NCBI RefSeq assembly: GCF_024699275.1
Contig: NZ_JAILPX010000088.1
Coordinates: forward strand, 29,969 to 93,968
Direction of reading: 5' to 3'
Length of the DNA: 64,000 bases
From: Selenomonas sp.
GTDB taxonomy: Bacteria > Bacillota_C > Negativicutes > Selenomonadales > Selenomonadaceae
Shown: in pieces, positions 36,637-45,272 of the stretch
Position numbering within the stretch: the stretch's first letter is position 1
How the letters are laid out: every line of letters begins with the position of its first letter
Notes under the pieces: generated by a model
What the model was told of the DNA's origin: nothing
What the model saw: only the letters and a program-made list of their open reading frames with translations
Databases searched by the model: none
Position numbers and translations under genes: made by a program

Positions 36637-36652
36637 AAGCGTTCCTCACCTC

Positions 36653-38179
36653 CTAGCGATCCATACATGCATAACACAGTTCAAAACTCTTGTTGATCAG
36701 CGGGAAGTCCGGAATGATATCGCCCTGTACCGCAATGGTCACGGCTGGCCAATTGGGGTAAGAAGCACTGCGTACAAAAATCCGGTCAATCCTGCCCTTT
36801 GCCAGAGCCACAAACTGGAAATTGCTGCCCCGGGCGGACTCACTGATGCCCCAGTCCTCGCCGCTTACCTCCGTCCAGGCAATCTCCTCAGCCAGCTTAT
36901 CCGTGGACTTGTCGGCCCGCAGTATGGCGATAAGCTGGTGTACCAGCTGGAAGGATTCAGCCAGCTCTGCAATGCGCACAGCCAATCTTGCGGCCACATC
37001 CCCCTGCTTTTCCGTTACCATCTGGAAATCCAGTTCCGGATAAAGGCCATAGACAAAGTCCTTGCGGCTGTCGTGGGCAAAGCCTGACGCTCTAGCCCCC
37101 ACACCAACCATGGCCAAGTCAACGGCCGTCCTCTTCCGCACAATACCTGTGGTACGCACCCGGTTCTGGAAGTTTGCCTGCTGGGCAAACATATCGGCCA
37201 GGTCATCTACGCTGACCCTGGCCTTGTCCATGATGTCCTCAATATCCTTGCAGAGACTGGCATCCACATCCTGCCGGACACCACCAGGAACGATCATGCC
37301 CCGCAGGAAGCGGTTGCCCGCAATCCGTTCCTGCAGGCGCATGAGCATTTCCTTGGTGCGGCCCCCCAGGCTGATTGCGGGATTAAAGCCCACCCCCGCT
37401 GGGATGTTGCCCAAATCGCCCACATGATTGGTAATGCGCTCAATTTCCATTAAAAGGGTGCGGATAATTGCCGCCCGCCGGGGAATTTTTACCCCGGCAA
37501 TCTTTTCCACGGCCTGACAGTAACTCCAGGTATTGGCCACCGAGCAGGCCCCACAGATGCGTTCCACGATGGGCAACGCCTCCTCAGGCGTCTTGCCTTC
37601 CATAAGCTTTTCAAGACCGCGATGGGTGTAGAAAAGCCGGGCATCCAATTGCAGCATGGATTCACCGGCCTGGCTGAAGCGGAAGTGGCCAGGCTCGATG
37701 ATACCGGCATGAATGGGGCCCACCGGCACCTCATAGACGCCTTCGCCCTTGGCCACACTCATGTCCATCCGGCGGCTGCCATGAACATCTGCATCTTTTT
37801 CCACCTGCTTGCGCAGCGGATAAAAACCGTCAGGAAATGTATCGTGCAGCACCAGTGGCCGGGGATCCGGATGATTCTGCGGCACGATGCCGAACATATC
37901 CTGAATCTCCCGTTCATACCAGGCAGCTGCCGGAATCACCGGTGTCAGCGATTCATAGCAAAGGGACTCCCCTTCGCCAAACACGGCCTTGACGGCTTCC
38001 ATCCTGTGCTCCGCCAGATTTTCAAAGACGGCGTAAATGGCATAGCCCTTTACTGCAGGATTCAGGGTCTCATCACGACCAAACATAGCGGTCAACGGAT
38101 TCTTACCTCCATTGGCCAGGATATTGGCAGTACCCCGGAAATTTTCCGGGCTCACCACCTTCAACGACCAATCAGCCAT
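36653..38179 (-). CDS. hyfG: Group 4 [NiFe]-hydrogenase large subunit
   Basis: A 508-residue fusion of a 30-kDa (NuoC-like, 1-130) and a 49-kDa (NuoD/HycE-like) domain. All four metal-binding cysteines remain: ERICGAC (C209, C212) and CYAC (C502, C505), so a NiFe site is likely. Two details depart from the family: the residue after SVA in the first motif is Asn instead of His, and the C-terminal motif is FELCYACMDR instead of DPCxxC. The protein ends at that Arg, so there is no C-terminal peptide for a maturation endopeptidase to remove. It overlaps hyfF by four bases. Confidence 0.88.
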   Translation of the reverse strand: MADWSLKVVSPENFRGTANILANGGKNPLTAMFGRDETLNPAVKGYAIYAVFENLAEHRMEAVKAVFGEGESLCYESLTPVIPAAAWYEREIQDMFGIVPQNHPDPRPLVLHDTFPDGFYPLRKQVEKDADVHGSRRMDMSVAKGEGVYEVPVGPIHAGIIEPGHFRFSQAGESMLQLDARLFYTHRGLEKLMEGKTPEEALPIVERICGACSVANTWSYCQAVEKIAGVKIPRRAAIIRTLLMEIERITNHVGDLGNIPAGVGFNPAISLGGRTKEMLMRLQERIAGNRFLRGMIVPGGVRQDVDASLCKDIEDIMDKARVSVDDLADMFAQQANFQNRVRTTGIVRKRTAVDLAMVGVGARASGFAHDSRKDFVYGLYPELDFQMVTEKQGDVAARLAVRIAELAESFQLVHQLIAILRADKSTDKLAEEIAWTEVSGEDWGISESARGSNFQFVALAKGRIDRIFVRSASYPNWPAVTIAVQGDIIPDFPLINKSFELCYACMDR

Positions 38180-39669
38180 CAGTTCACACCTCCCAGAACG
38201 ATTTTTGCCGCCTCGGTCAGCAGGGTTCCCACGCAGGGAAGTTCATAAGCAAAGGCGCTTACAAGGCCGCTGGCGGCTAGCAGGAAAAAGAGCACCGCAC
38301 TGTCCAGTCTGCCCATCAGTTCACCAGCAGCCTTGCGGGTCGGCTTGCCCCCCAGCATGCGCATGGCATGATAGAGAATGCCAATGAGCATCCCGGCCAG
38401 CAGGAGCAGTGCCAGGATTCCCAGATAAGGATGCTGCCCCTGAAAGAAGCTGGCAATGATGTAGAACTTACTGAAGAATACCCCCATGGGCGGCATCCCC
38501 AGGATCCCCACGATTCCCAGCAACCAGAACATGGCCGTTCTGGGAGCCTGCTGCATCATCCCGTGCATGCGCATCATATTCTTCGTTCCATAGGTTTCCA
38601 TGATGGTCCCCGCCGTATAGAACAGCATGTACTTGACCAGGGCGTGATTAAACATATGCAATAGGGATGCTTCCGCCGCTAAAGGCATGAACAAGCCAAA
38701 ACCAGCAGCCAGCAAGCCGAAGTTCTCCATGGAAGAATACGCCAGCATGCGTTTCACATCCCGCTGTACCACCACAAAGGGTACCGCCAGGGCAATGGTC
38801 AAAAGCCCGAAGCCCACATACATGTTGCTGATAAAATCTAAGCCCACCACCGGCATTACGACAGCGGTAGCCCGCAGCAGCACGTATAAGGCACAGATGC
38901 ACAAAGCACCGGAGAGCAGACCACTGGTCAGGGCCGGCGCTTCGGAGTGGGCATCCGGCAGCCAGGCATGCATAGGGGCCAGGCCGATTTTCGTCCCATA
39001 GCCGACAAACAGGAAACAGAAGGCCAACTTGGCTACTTCCGGGTCCAGCATCCTGGCATGAACCGCCATGAACTCCCAGTTCAGCGGCTGGACATTGCCC
39101 AAGGACTGCAGCTGACCATAGTAGAGAATGATGGTTCCCAACAACGCCAGACAGATGCCCACCGTGCAGACCATCACATATTTCCAGGCGGCCTCCAGGG
39201 AGGTACGGGTAAACTTAAAAGCCACCAGCAGAGCCGATACCAACGTGGTCGCTTCAATGGTAACCCACATCAGCCCCAGGCTGTCTACCGTCACCACCAG
39301 CATCATGGTCCAGACAAATAGATGGGACAGGGCGTAAAAGCGCCCCTCCAGGTGGGTAAACCGTCGCAGATAGCCATAGCGGATATTGGTATCCCTTTCC
39401 AGATAGGCCTTGCTAGTCCAGGCAAAAGCTAAGTACAGCGCCCCTACAATCACCAGCATCCAGATTCCCAAGGCATCCAGATAAAAGAAACCCTGCCGAA
39501 TCGGCTCCTGGGGATGCAGGGAAAAGTCTGCCCCCAAATGCAGGATTAAGCCAAAGACCACCGTGGCCGTCAGCCGGTCGGCAAAGTGCCGGAGCTTCAG
39601 CCCCAGCATGCCCGTAGCGGCCACCACCGCAAAGAGCAGCGGCAGCCCCAGTATATAATAAAGTTCCAT
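38179..39669 (-). CDS. hyfF: Hydrogenase-4 membrane subunit, antiporter-like
   Basis: A 496-residue polytopic protein of the NuoL/M/N-Mrp antiporter family, with about 14 membrane segments. It keeps the transmembrane signature YGTKIGLAPMHAWLPDAHSEAP with its Lys and the MLAYSSMENFG segment, typical of HyfF. It should take part in ion translocation coupled to H2 formation. It follows hyfE after 8 nt and overlaps hyfG. Confidence 0.92.
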   Translation of the reverse strand: MELYYILGLPLLFAVVAATGMLGLKLRHFADRLTATVVFGLILHLGADFSLHPQEPIRQGFFYLDALGIWMLVIVGALYLAFAWTSKAYLERDTNIRYGYLRRFTHLEGRFYALSHLFVWTMMLVVTVDSLGLMWVTIEATTLVSALLVAFKFTRTSLEAAWKYVMVCTVGICLALLGTIILYYGQLQSLGNVQPLNWEFMAVHARMLDPEVAKLAFCFLFVGYGTKIGLAPMHAWLPDAHSEAPALTSGLLSGALCICALYVLLRATAVVMPVVGLDFISNMYVGFGLLTIALAVPFVVVQRDVKRMLAYSSMENFGLLAAGFGLFMPLAAEASLLHMFNHALVKYMLFYTAGTIMETYGTKNMMRMHGMMQQAPRTAMFWLLGIVGILGMPPMGVFFSKFYIIASFFQGQHPYLGILALLLLAGMLIGILYHAMRMLGGKPTRKAAGELMGRLDSAVLFFLLAASGLVSAFAYELPCVGTLLTEAAKIVLGGVN

Positions 39670-39677
39670 AAACTACC

Positions 39678-40304
39678 TCAGCCCTTCAATTTTCTCATAA
39701 CCGTGGTGTCCGTAGTCATAAAGGACAGACTCATACGATTGGTGAGGATAACCAACACGACCACGGCAATCAACACATCCAGGAATACCCCCAGCTCCAC
39801 CACCAAGGGCAGGCCTTCCGTAATGATGAGGCCCAACAGATAGATGCCGTTTTCCAGCGTAATCAGACCGCAAATCTGCAGAATGGCCCGTTTGCGCATG
39901 ACCATCAGTGCCAAGCCCGTCATAATCATCATGATGGTGGCGGCAAAGATATCCCGGGCAATCGGAGCCATCATAAAGCGGCTTCCCAGGACATAACCAA
40001 ACACTAGAAAGGCTGCCGCTGCCATGGTGGAATAATTCACATTGATATCCGAAAAGATTTCGCGTTCATCGGTAATGCGTTTGATGAGTTTCAACATGGC
40101 CAAGGGAATGAACAGCACCTTTACCCCTAAAGTCAGGGCAAAGGGAATCAGGGCATGGATAAGCCCATGGTTCAATCCAGCTAAAAGACAGGCACAAGCC
40201 ACAATTGCCGACTGCACCATCAGCGCCATCACCGAACGGCGCAGCTCCATCACCCGGGTCTGGACAAAGACCACAAAGAGGAGCAATACCACTAAATATT
40301 CCAT
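39678..40304 (-). CDS. hyfE: Hydrogenase-4 membrane subunit HyfE
   Basis: A 208-residue membrane protein with six or seven segments. The C-terminal half is NuoK-like (RAILQICGLITLENGIYLLGLIITEGLPLVVELGVFLDVLI, with the buried Glu residues). ATG 40304 has AAGGAGGAG upstream, while the open frame reaches 40325 inside hyfC. Its presence, together with HyfF, separates Hyf-type from Hyc-type complexes. Confidence 0.9.
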   Translation of the reverse strand: MEYLVVLLLFVVFVQTRVMELRRSVMALMVQSAIVACACLLAGLNHGLIHALIPFALTLGVKVLFIPLAMLKLIKRITDEREIFSDINVNYSTMAAAAFLVFGYVLGSRFMMAPIARDIFAATIMMIMTGLALMVMRKRAILQICGLITLENGIYLLGLIITEGLPLVVELGVFLDVLIAVVVLVILTNRMSLSFMTTDTTVMRKLKG

Positions 40305-40314
40305 GTTCTCCTCC

Positions 40315-41190
40315 TTACTGCGCAATAATGGCTACAGCCAGCATGATGATTGCCGCTGTTAAATAAACACGAACTTTGAAGAGGCGCATCTTGTTGTTCA
40401 GGGTTTCCACCAGACCAATCAGCAGGGCGCTCAGCAAAACCTTTACCGCAATGGGTAAAGGCAGGGGCAGATAGAGACTGCCAAAAAGCACCAGGAAGGA
40501 CAGCATCTTCAGCATACTGCCCAAATGGATATAACTCAGCAAACGCCCGGAATATTCCAAGGTCATGCACTCATGAATCATGGTGAGTTCCAAATGGGTA
40601 TCGGGATTATCCACCGGCAGACGGCTGTTTTCCGCCAGCATGACCAGAAAGAAGGCCACGCTGCCCAAGACCGCCGGCACGGTAAAGTAGAAGGCCTGAT
40701 AATCGATGACCATCTGGGACAGCATCGTCGAACCATAGCGGCTGGCATTCAGAAGAATCGCCAGCATAACCGCCGGTTCCACCAGCACGGAAATATAGAT
40801 TTCCCGGGAACCGCCCATGCCGCCGAAAGCCGTTGCCGAATCCAGAGAGCCCAGGGTCATAAAGAACCGCCCCAGGGCCAAAACATAGACGAAAACAAAG
40901 GCATCGCCGAAGCGGATATTCCCCGTCAGCAATCCTGGCAGCATCATGGCCGCCATGATGCTGGTGACCAAATACACGATGGGCGCTGCCAGAAATACCC
41001 AGCTGGTATATTTTGTAACAATAACGGGCTTTTGCCACCATTTCCAAAGGTCAAAATACTCCTGAAAGATGCTGGCCCCCTGCCGTTTCTGTAAGACTGC
41101 CTTGGTCTTATTGACAATCCCGGCAATCAAGGGAGCGCATAGGAGCAGACAGAGCGCCTGCACAGTGGCATGACCAAAACCAAATGCCAT
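40315..41190 (-). CDS. hyfC: Hydrogenase-4 membrane subunit, NuoH/HycD-like
   Basis: A 291-residue NuoH-family subunit with about eight membrane segments. It contains KRQGASIFQEYFDLWKWWQK and the NuoH loop MLAENSRLPVDNPDTHLELTMIHE, rich in acidic residues that connect the hydrogenase arm with the membrane arm. ATG 41190 comes one base after the hyfB stop; the ribosome site GGGGAGG lies in hyfB. Confidence 0.92.
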   Translation of the reverse strand: MAFGFGHATVQALCLLLCAPLIAGIVNKTKAVLQKRQGASIFQEYFDLWKWWQKPVIVTKYTSWVFLAAPIVYLVTSIMAAMMLPGLLTGNIRFGDAFVFVYVLALGRFFMTLGSLDSATAFGGMGGSREIYISVLVEPAVMLAILLNASRYGSTMLSQMVIDYQAFYFTVPAVLGSVAFFLVMLAENSRLPVDNPDTHLELTMIHECMTLEYSGRLLSYIHLGSMLKMLSFLVLFGSLYLPLPLPIAVKVLLSALLIGLVETLNNKMRLFKVRVYLTAAIIMLAVAIIAQ

Positions 41191-41191
41191 C

Positions 41192-43174
41192 TCACATACC
41201 TCCCCAAAGCAACACAATCACCATGGCAATCATGGTATAGCCAATATATAAGCGGACGCTGCCCTGCTGAACGATCCGCAGAGCCTCGGCCAGCTTCACC
41301 ACGATGTGCTCCACCGGCCGATAGAGCTTATCCGAAAACTGGTCGGGAATCATCAGATTATAATGAAGCCTCCGGCCAAAATAGGCATGATCCCGCTGCA
41401 GGAATACACGCTCCCGATGCGGTTTCAGAATGAAATCAAAGGCCCGGCGCAGGGGCTTGGAAAAACCCGTAGCCGTATACTGTTGACGGCGGGTTGGTTC
41501 GGTACCGCAGTTCCAGGTCATCTCCTGACGTACGATGATTTTCCGGCTGCTGATGGTCAGAGTCGTCAAAACCAGAAGCAACAGTATCGCCAGGAGCATC
41601 AGCCAAGGATTGAACACGGCTTCTGACTGACCGCCATTCCACCAAAGACCAATAAAATCGCCGGCCGGAATCCCCGCGTTATTTCCCACCAGGACATGAC
41701 GCATACCATTGACCACCGGAGCCGGCATAATGCCCACCAGCAAGATAACCAGCGCCTCAATGCCCATCCCCAGCAGCATGGAAAAGGGCATTTCCTGGGC
41801 TTTAAGCACCAGATTGGACCGGCGACGTCCCAGGAAGGTAATGCCATAAAGCCGGACAAAGCAGCCCAGGGCCAAGGCCCCCGTCAACCCCAGCAGGATA
41901 AAGGTGAAGATAACCAGCAGGCGCAGTTCCGGCGTACCGGACTCAAAGGCCAGGGTCATCATGCTCTGCAGGGTCAGCCACTCGCCCACCAGGCCTGCCG
42001 TAAAGGGCAGCGAGGCCAGGGACATGGAGCCGATCAGGGTAAAGGCTGCGGTCCAGGGCATCTTTTTCAAAAGTCCCCCCAGAAGCTCGATATTACGGGT
42101 TCCCGTAGCATGCATCACCGCACCGGCACTCATAAAGAGCAAACATTTCATCAGGCTGTGGGCAAAAGAATGCACCAGCACCGCCGTAAAGGCCACCAGC
42201 GACAGATAAGGCCTGTCCATGGCCACCAGCAGCATACCACAGCCAAAAGCCGCAAAGATAATGCCCATATTTTCCACCGAGGAATAGGCCAGGATGCGCT
42301 TCATATCCTTTTCCATGGACGCATAGAGCACCCCCAGGAAGGCGGATAGCAAGCCCACCACCATGACGATAAGACCGTAGGCAACTACATCAGCCCCAAT
42401 AAATTCAAAGACAAAACGGCCAAAACCATAGACCGCCACCTTCAGCATCACACCGCTCATCAGCGCTGACACATGGGACGGCGCCGCCGGATGGGCATTG
42501 GGCAGCCACACGTGTAAAGGCATCAGCCCGGACTTCAGCGCAAAACCGATAAAGGCACAGCCAAAGGCGATATGTTTGTGCACCGGTGACAATTCACTAT
42601 GCGCCAAATCCATAAAGGCAAAGCTTTCCGCCCCACTGCCCAGTATATAAAAAGCCACGAGAATGGCAGCCGTTCCCAGATGGGTCATAACCATATACTG
42701 GTAGGCCGCATTTACCACCTGCTTCTTTTCACTCTCATGATTGACCAGCAGGAAAGACACCAGGGCCATGATTTCCCAGGCCAGGATAAAGGTAAAGGCA
42801 TCCCCGGCCAGCACCACCAGCACCATCGAACCCAGAAAAAGGTTCCAAAGCCCCGTGAGCTGCCGGATACGGGCGCCCAGATAGCCCTTTCCATAACCCA
42901 TACCATAAATACTGACGGCCGCCCCCGACAGGCCGATAATCAGCAAAAAAGCCGCCGCCCAGCCGTCAACAGCCAAAGAGTAACGGCCCAGCATCAGCCC
43001 ACCACCGGCAGTCAGCCCCAGGATTTCTCCCAGTGCCTGAACCAAAACCAAAAGACTGGCAATGACTGCCAGTCCCATGGATACGTAATGGGCAGCTAAT
43101 TCCAGCCGCTTGGGCCAGATCAACGCCAGCGTCCCCAGGCCATACAGCCCTAACGCCCCCACAAATGATTCCAT
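41192..43174 (-). CDS. hyfB: Hydrogenase-4 membrane subunit, antiporter-like
   Basis: A 660-residue NuoL/HyfB-like subunit with about 16 membrane segments. It has GFALKSGLMPLHVWLPNAHPAAP with the conserved Lys, MKRILAYSSVENMG, and the long C-terminal part starting after SSRKIIVRQEMTWNCG that is typical of HyfB/HycC. ATG 43174 has GGGAGGA upstream; the frame extends to 43264 without support. First gene of hyfBCEFGI. hyfA, hyfD and hyfJ equivalents are absent, and no formate dehydrogenase is nearby. Confidence 0.92.
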   Translation of the reverse strand: MESFVGALGLYGLGTLALIWPKRLELAAHYVSMGLAVIASLLVLVQALGEILGLTAGGGLMLGRYSLAVDGWAAAFLLIIGLSGAAVSIYGMGYGKGYLGARIRQLTGLWNLFLGSMVLVVLAGDAFTFILAWEIMALVSFLLVNHESEKKQVVNAAYQYMVMTHLGTAAILVAFYILGSGAESFAFMDLAHSELSPVHKHIAFGCAFIGFALKSGLMPLHVWLPNAHPAAPSHVSALMSGVMLKVAVYGFGRFVFEFIGADVVAYGLIVMVVGLLSAFLGVLYASMEKDMKRILAYSSVENMGIIFAAFGCGMLLVAMDRPYLSLVAFTAVLVHSFAHSLMKCLLFMSAGAVMHATGTRNIELLGGLLKKMPWTAAFTLIGSMSLASLPFTAGLVGEWLTLQSMMTLAFESGTPELRLLVIFTFILLGLTGALALGCFVRLYGITFLGRRRSNLVLKAQEMPFSMLLGMGIEALVILLVGIMPAPVVNGMRHVLVGNNAGIPAGDFIGLWWNGGQSEAVFNPWLMLLAILLLLVLTTLTISSRKIIVRQEMTWNCGTEPTRRQQYTATGFSKPLRRAFDFILKPHRERVFLQRDHAYFGRRLHYNLMIPDQFSDKLYRPVEHIVVKLAEALRIVQQGSVRLYIGYTMIAMVIVLLWGGM

Positions 43175-43223
43175 ACGTTCCTCCCAAATCGATAATTGCT
43201 TGAATGAATATAGTAACTTTGAC

Positions 43224-43251
43224 ATTATACCGCAAACGCCCCAGCCTGAAA
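43224..43251 (-). promoter_or_regulatory. Promoter of the hyf operon
   Basis: Minus strand: TATAAT (43224-43229) with a weak -35 TTTCAG 16 nt upstream, about 50 nt before the hyfB start. Confidence 0.45.
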
Positions 43252-43293
43252 AGGTTTCCGGCAAAAAAACTTCTCCATTCCCAGCTGCAGAAT

Positions 43294-43323
43294 TTGACCC
43301 TCGATTATCAGCAATGCTATAAT
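43294..43323 (+). promoter_or_regulatory. Promoter of rqcH
   Basis: TTGACC (43294-43299), an 18-nt spacer and perfect TATAAT (43318-43323), about 40 nt before the start codon. Confidence 0.75.
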
Positions 43324-43364
43324 GAAGTTTATGCTATTTACTTTGATATCTAAGGAGAACAACT

Positions 43365-45125
43365 ATGAGTCTTGACGGCTTTTCCATGCATCCTCTGGTC
43401 CGGGAGCTGAACAACACCCTGGCAGGAGGCCGCATTGATAAGATAACCCAACCGAATAAACAGTCCGTTGTGCTGTCCATCCGACAGCCGGGACAAAATC
43501 ATCAGCTGCATATCAGCATCAATTCCCAGAATCCCGCCGCGCATCTGCTGACGAAGAATCTGGAAAATCCCCCCGAGCCCCCCATCTTCTGCATGGTGCT
43601 CCGCAAGCAGCTGGAAACTGGCCGCATCGCCGCCATCCGGCAGCATGGACTGGACCGCATCCTGCTGATGGATGTGGATTCCCTGGCTGCCGGCGGCAAA
43701 ATCGTCACCAAGACCCTGGTCATGGAACTGATGGGCAAATACAGCAACATCATCCTATTGCAGGACGGAACCATCATCGATGCACTGCGCAAGATTGGCA
43801 CCAACAGCAGCCGCGTTCGTACCGTTCTGCCCGGCGATACCTATGAACTGCCCCCCGGTCAGGATAAGCTTGACCTCTTTACCACGCCACTTCCAGATGT
43901 CATGGCCAAAGTCAAGGCTACCGGCCCCGAAGAACGTCTGGATAAAGCCCTCTTGGGTGCCTGCATGGGCTTTGGTCCCGTATCAGCCAAAGAAGTCTGC
44001 TTCGATGCGGGCCTTGCCCCCAGTACCCGCTTACAAACTCTGGATGACGCGGATTTCCAGGCTGTAGAAAATGCTCTGGGCGAAATCCGGGAAGCCGCCA
44101 GCCAGGAAACGCCTGCTCCAGTAATCCTGATGGACAACAATCAGAAGGTGCTGGCCATGGCCTCATTCCCGCTCCACTACCTGCCCCAGGCCCTTCCCTT
44201 AAAATTTTCCAGCGTCAGTGCCATGCTGGAAAAGGCCAGCGCCCTGGCAGGCAGTTACGTTCTACCAGACAAGGACCGTTTCCGGAAACTGGTGAAAAAT
44301 GAATTGCACCGGGCAGAAAACAAACTGGTGAAACTGGATGAAGAGATTGCGGCTGCGGAAAACGCCAAGGAGTATAAAATCCGGGGCGATAATCTCATGA
44401 CCTACCAATACCAGTATCAGGACCACGCCGATGCCGCTATTACCGTGGCTGATATCTATAGCGAAACAGGGGAAGAAATCACCATTCCCCTGGACCAGCG
44501 CTTTACCATCATCCAGAACATGCAGCTTTGCTACAAGAAATACGACAAGCTCAAACGGGCCCAGGAACTCCTGCAGATACAACGAGAAGAATGTGAAGCT
44601 TCCATTGCCTATCTGGAAAGCATCGAGACCTCCCTGTCGGCCTCTTCCAGTCTGGGAGAAATTGCCGAAATCCATAATGAACTGGTAGAAGGCGGCTATC
44701 TGCGGGAAAAGCTCAAACGCAAGAACAACGATAAGCCCTCTCACCCCTTCCATTTCACTGCGCCGGACGGCACTTCGATTCTGGTGGGCAAGAACAACTA
44801 CCAAAACGATAAGCTCACCTGCAAGACTGCCAGCTTCAACGATACCTGGTTCCATACCCAGAATATCCCCGGCTCCCATGTAATTCTGCGCAACGGCGGT
44901 GCCGAGCCCAGCGAAGATACCCTTCTGCTGGCAGCCCAGCTGGCGGCCCACTTCAGCAAGGCCCAGGGTTCTTCCAAGATTCCTGTGGACTACACGGAAA
45001 TCCGCTACGTCAAGAAGCCCTCCGGCAGCAAGCCCGGCTTTGTGATCTTCACCAACCAGAAAACCCTCTATATCACTCCGGATGAAGCAGAACTTGCCCC
45101 TGTCCTGGCCCAGGATCCGCAATAG
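43365..45125 (+). CDS. rqcH: Ribosome quality control protein RqcH (NFACT family)
   Basis: A 586-residue NFACT protein: N-terminal NFACT-N domain (LVRELNNTLAGGRIDKITQPNK), a helix-hairpin-helix-like middle (GFGPVSAKEVCFDAGL), a long coiled coil at about 300-430, and a C-terminal NFACT-R domain (LVGKNNYQNDKLTCKTA, TWFHTQNIPGSHVIL). RqcH recruits tRNA-Ala to obstructed 50S subunits and adds alanine tails. Older annotations call it fibronectin-binding protein. AAGGAG precedes ATG 43365. Confidence 0.93.
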   Translation: MSLDGFSMHPLVRELNNTLAGGRIDKITQPNKQSVVLSIRQPGQNHQLHISINSQNPAAHLLTKNLENPPEPPIFCMVLRKQLETGRIAAIRQHGLDRILLMDVDSLAAGGKIVTKTLVMELMGKYSNIILLQDGTIIDALRKIGTNSSRVRTVLPGDTYELPPGQDKLDLFTTPLPDVMAKVKATGPEERLDKALLGACMGFGPVSAKEVCFDAGLAPSTRLQTLDDADFQAVENALGEIREAASQETPAPVILMDNNQKVLAMASFPLHYLPQALPLKFSSVSAMLEKASALAGSYVLPDKDRFRKLVKNELHRAENKLVKLDEEIAAAENAKEYKIRGDNLMTYQYQYQDHADAAITVADIYSETGEEITIPLDQRFTIIQNMQLCYKKYDKLKRAQELLQIQREECEASIAYLESIETSLSASSSLGEIAEIHNELVEGGYLREKLKRKNNDKPSHPFHFTAPDGTSILVGKNNYQNDKLTCKTASFNDTWFHTQNIPGSHVILRNGGAEPSEDTLLLAAQLAAHFSKAQGSSKIPVDYTEIRYVKKPSGSKPGFVIFTNQKTLYITPDEAELAPVLAQDPQ

Positions 45126-45152
45126 AAACGTTACCTCTTATAATGCACGAAA

Positions 45153-45240
45153 GCCCGGTGGCTGATAATCCTTTTTCGCAGCGCTTGACCAGCCTGTCTC
45201 AGCGAAGAAAAACGATTATCAGCCACCGGGCCTATTTTTA
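45153..45240 (+). terminator. Long hairpin between rqcH and recN
   Basis: Arms 45153-45170 and 45214-45231 are a perfect 18-bp match, extended inward by five more A-T pairs after one mismatch, around an about 33-nt loop. TATTTTTA follows on the plus strand, so it should end rqcH transcripts. The minus strand has no T run. Confidence 0.75.
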
Positions 45241-45272
45241 TAGATGTATGCAGGAACAACGGCAACCGGTAT

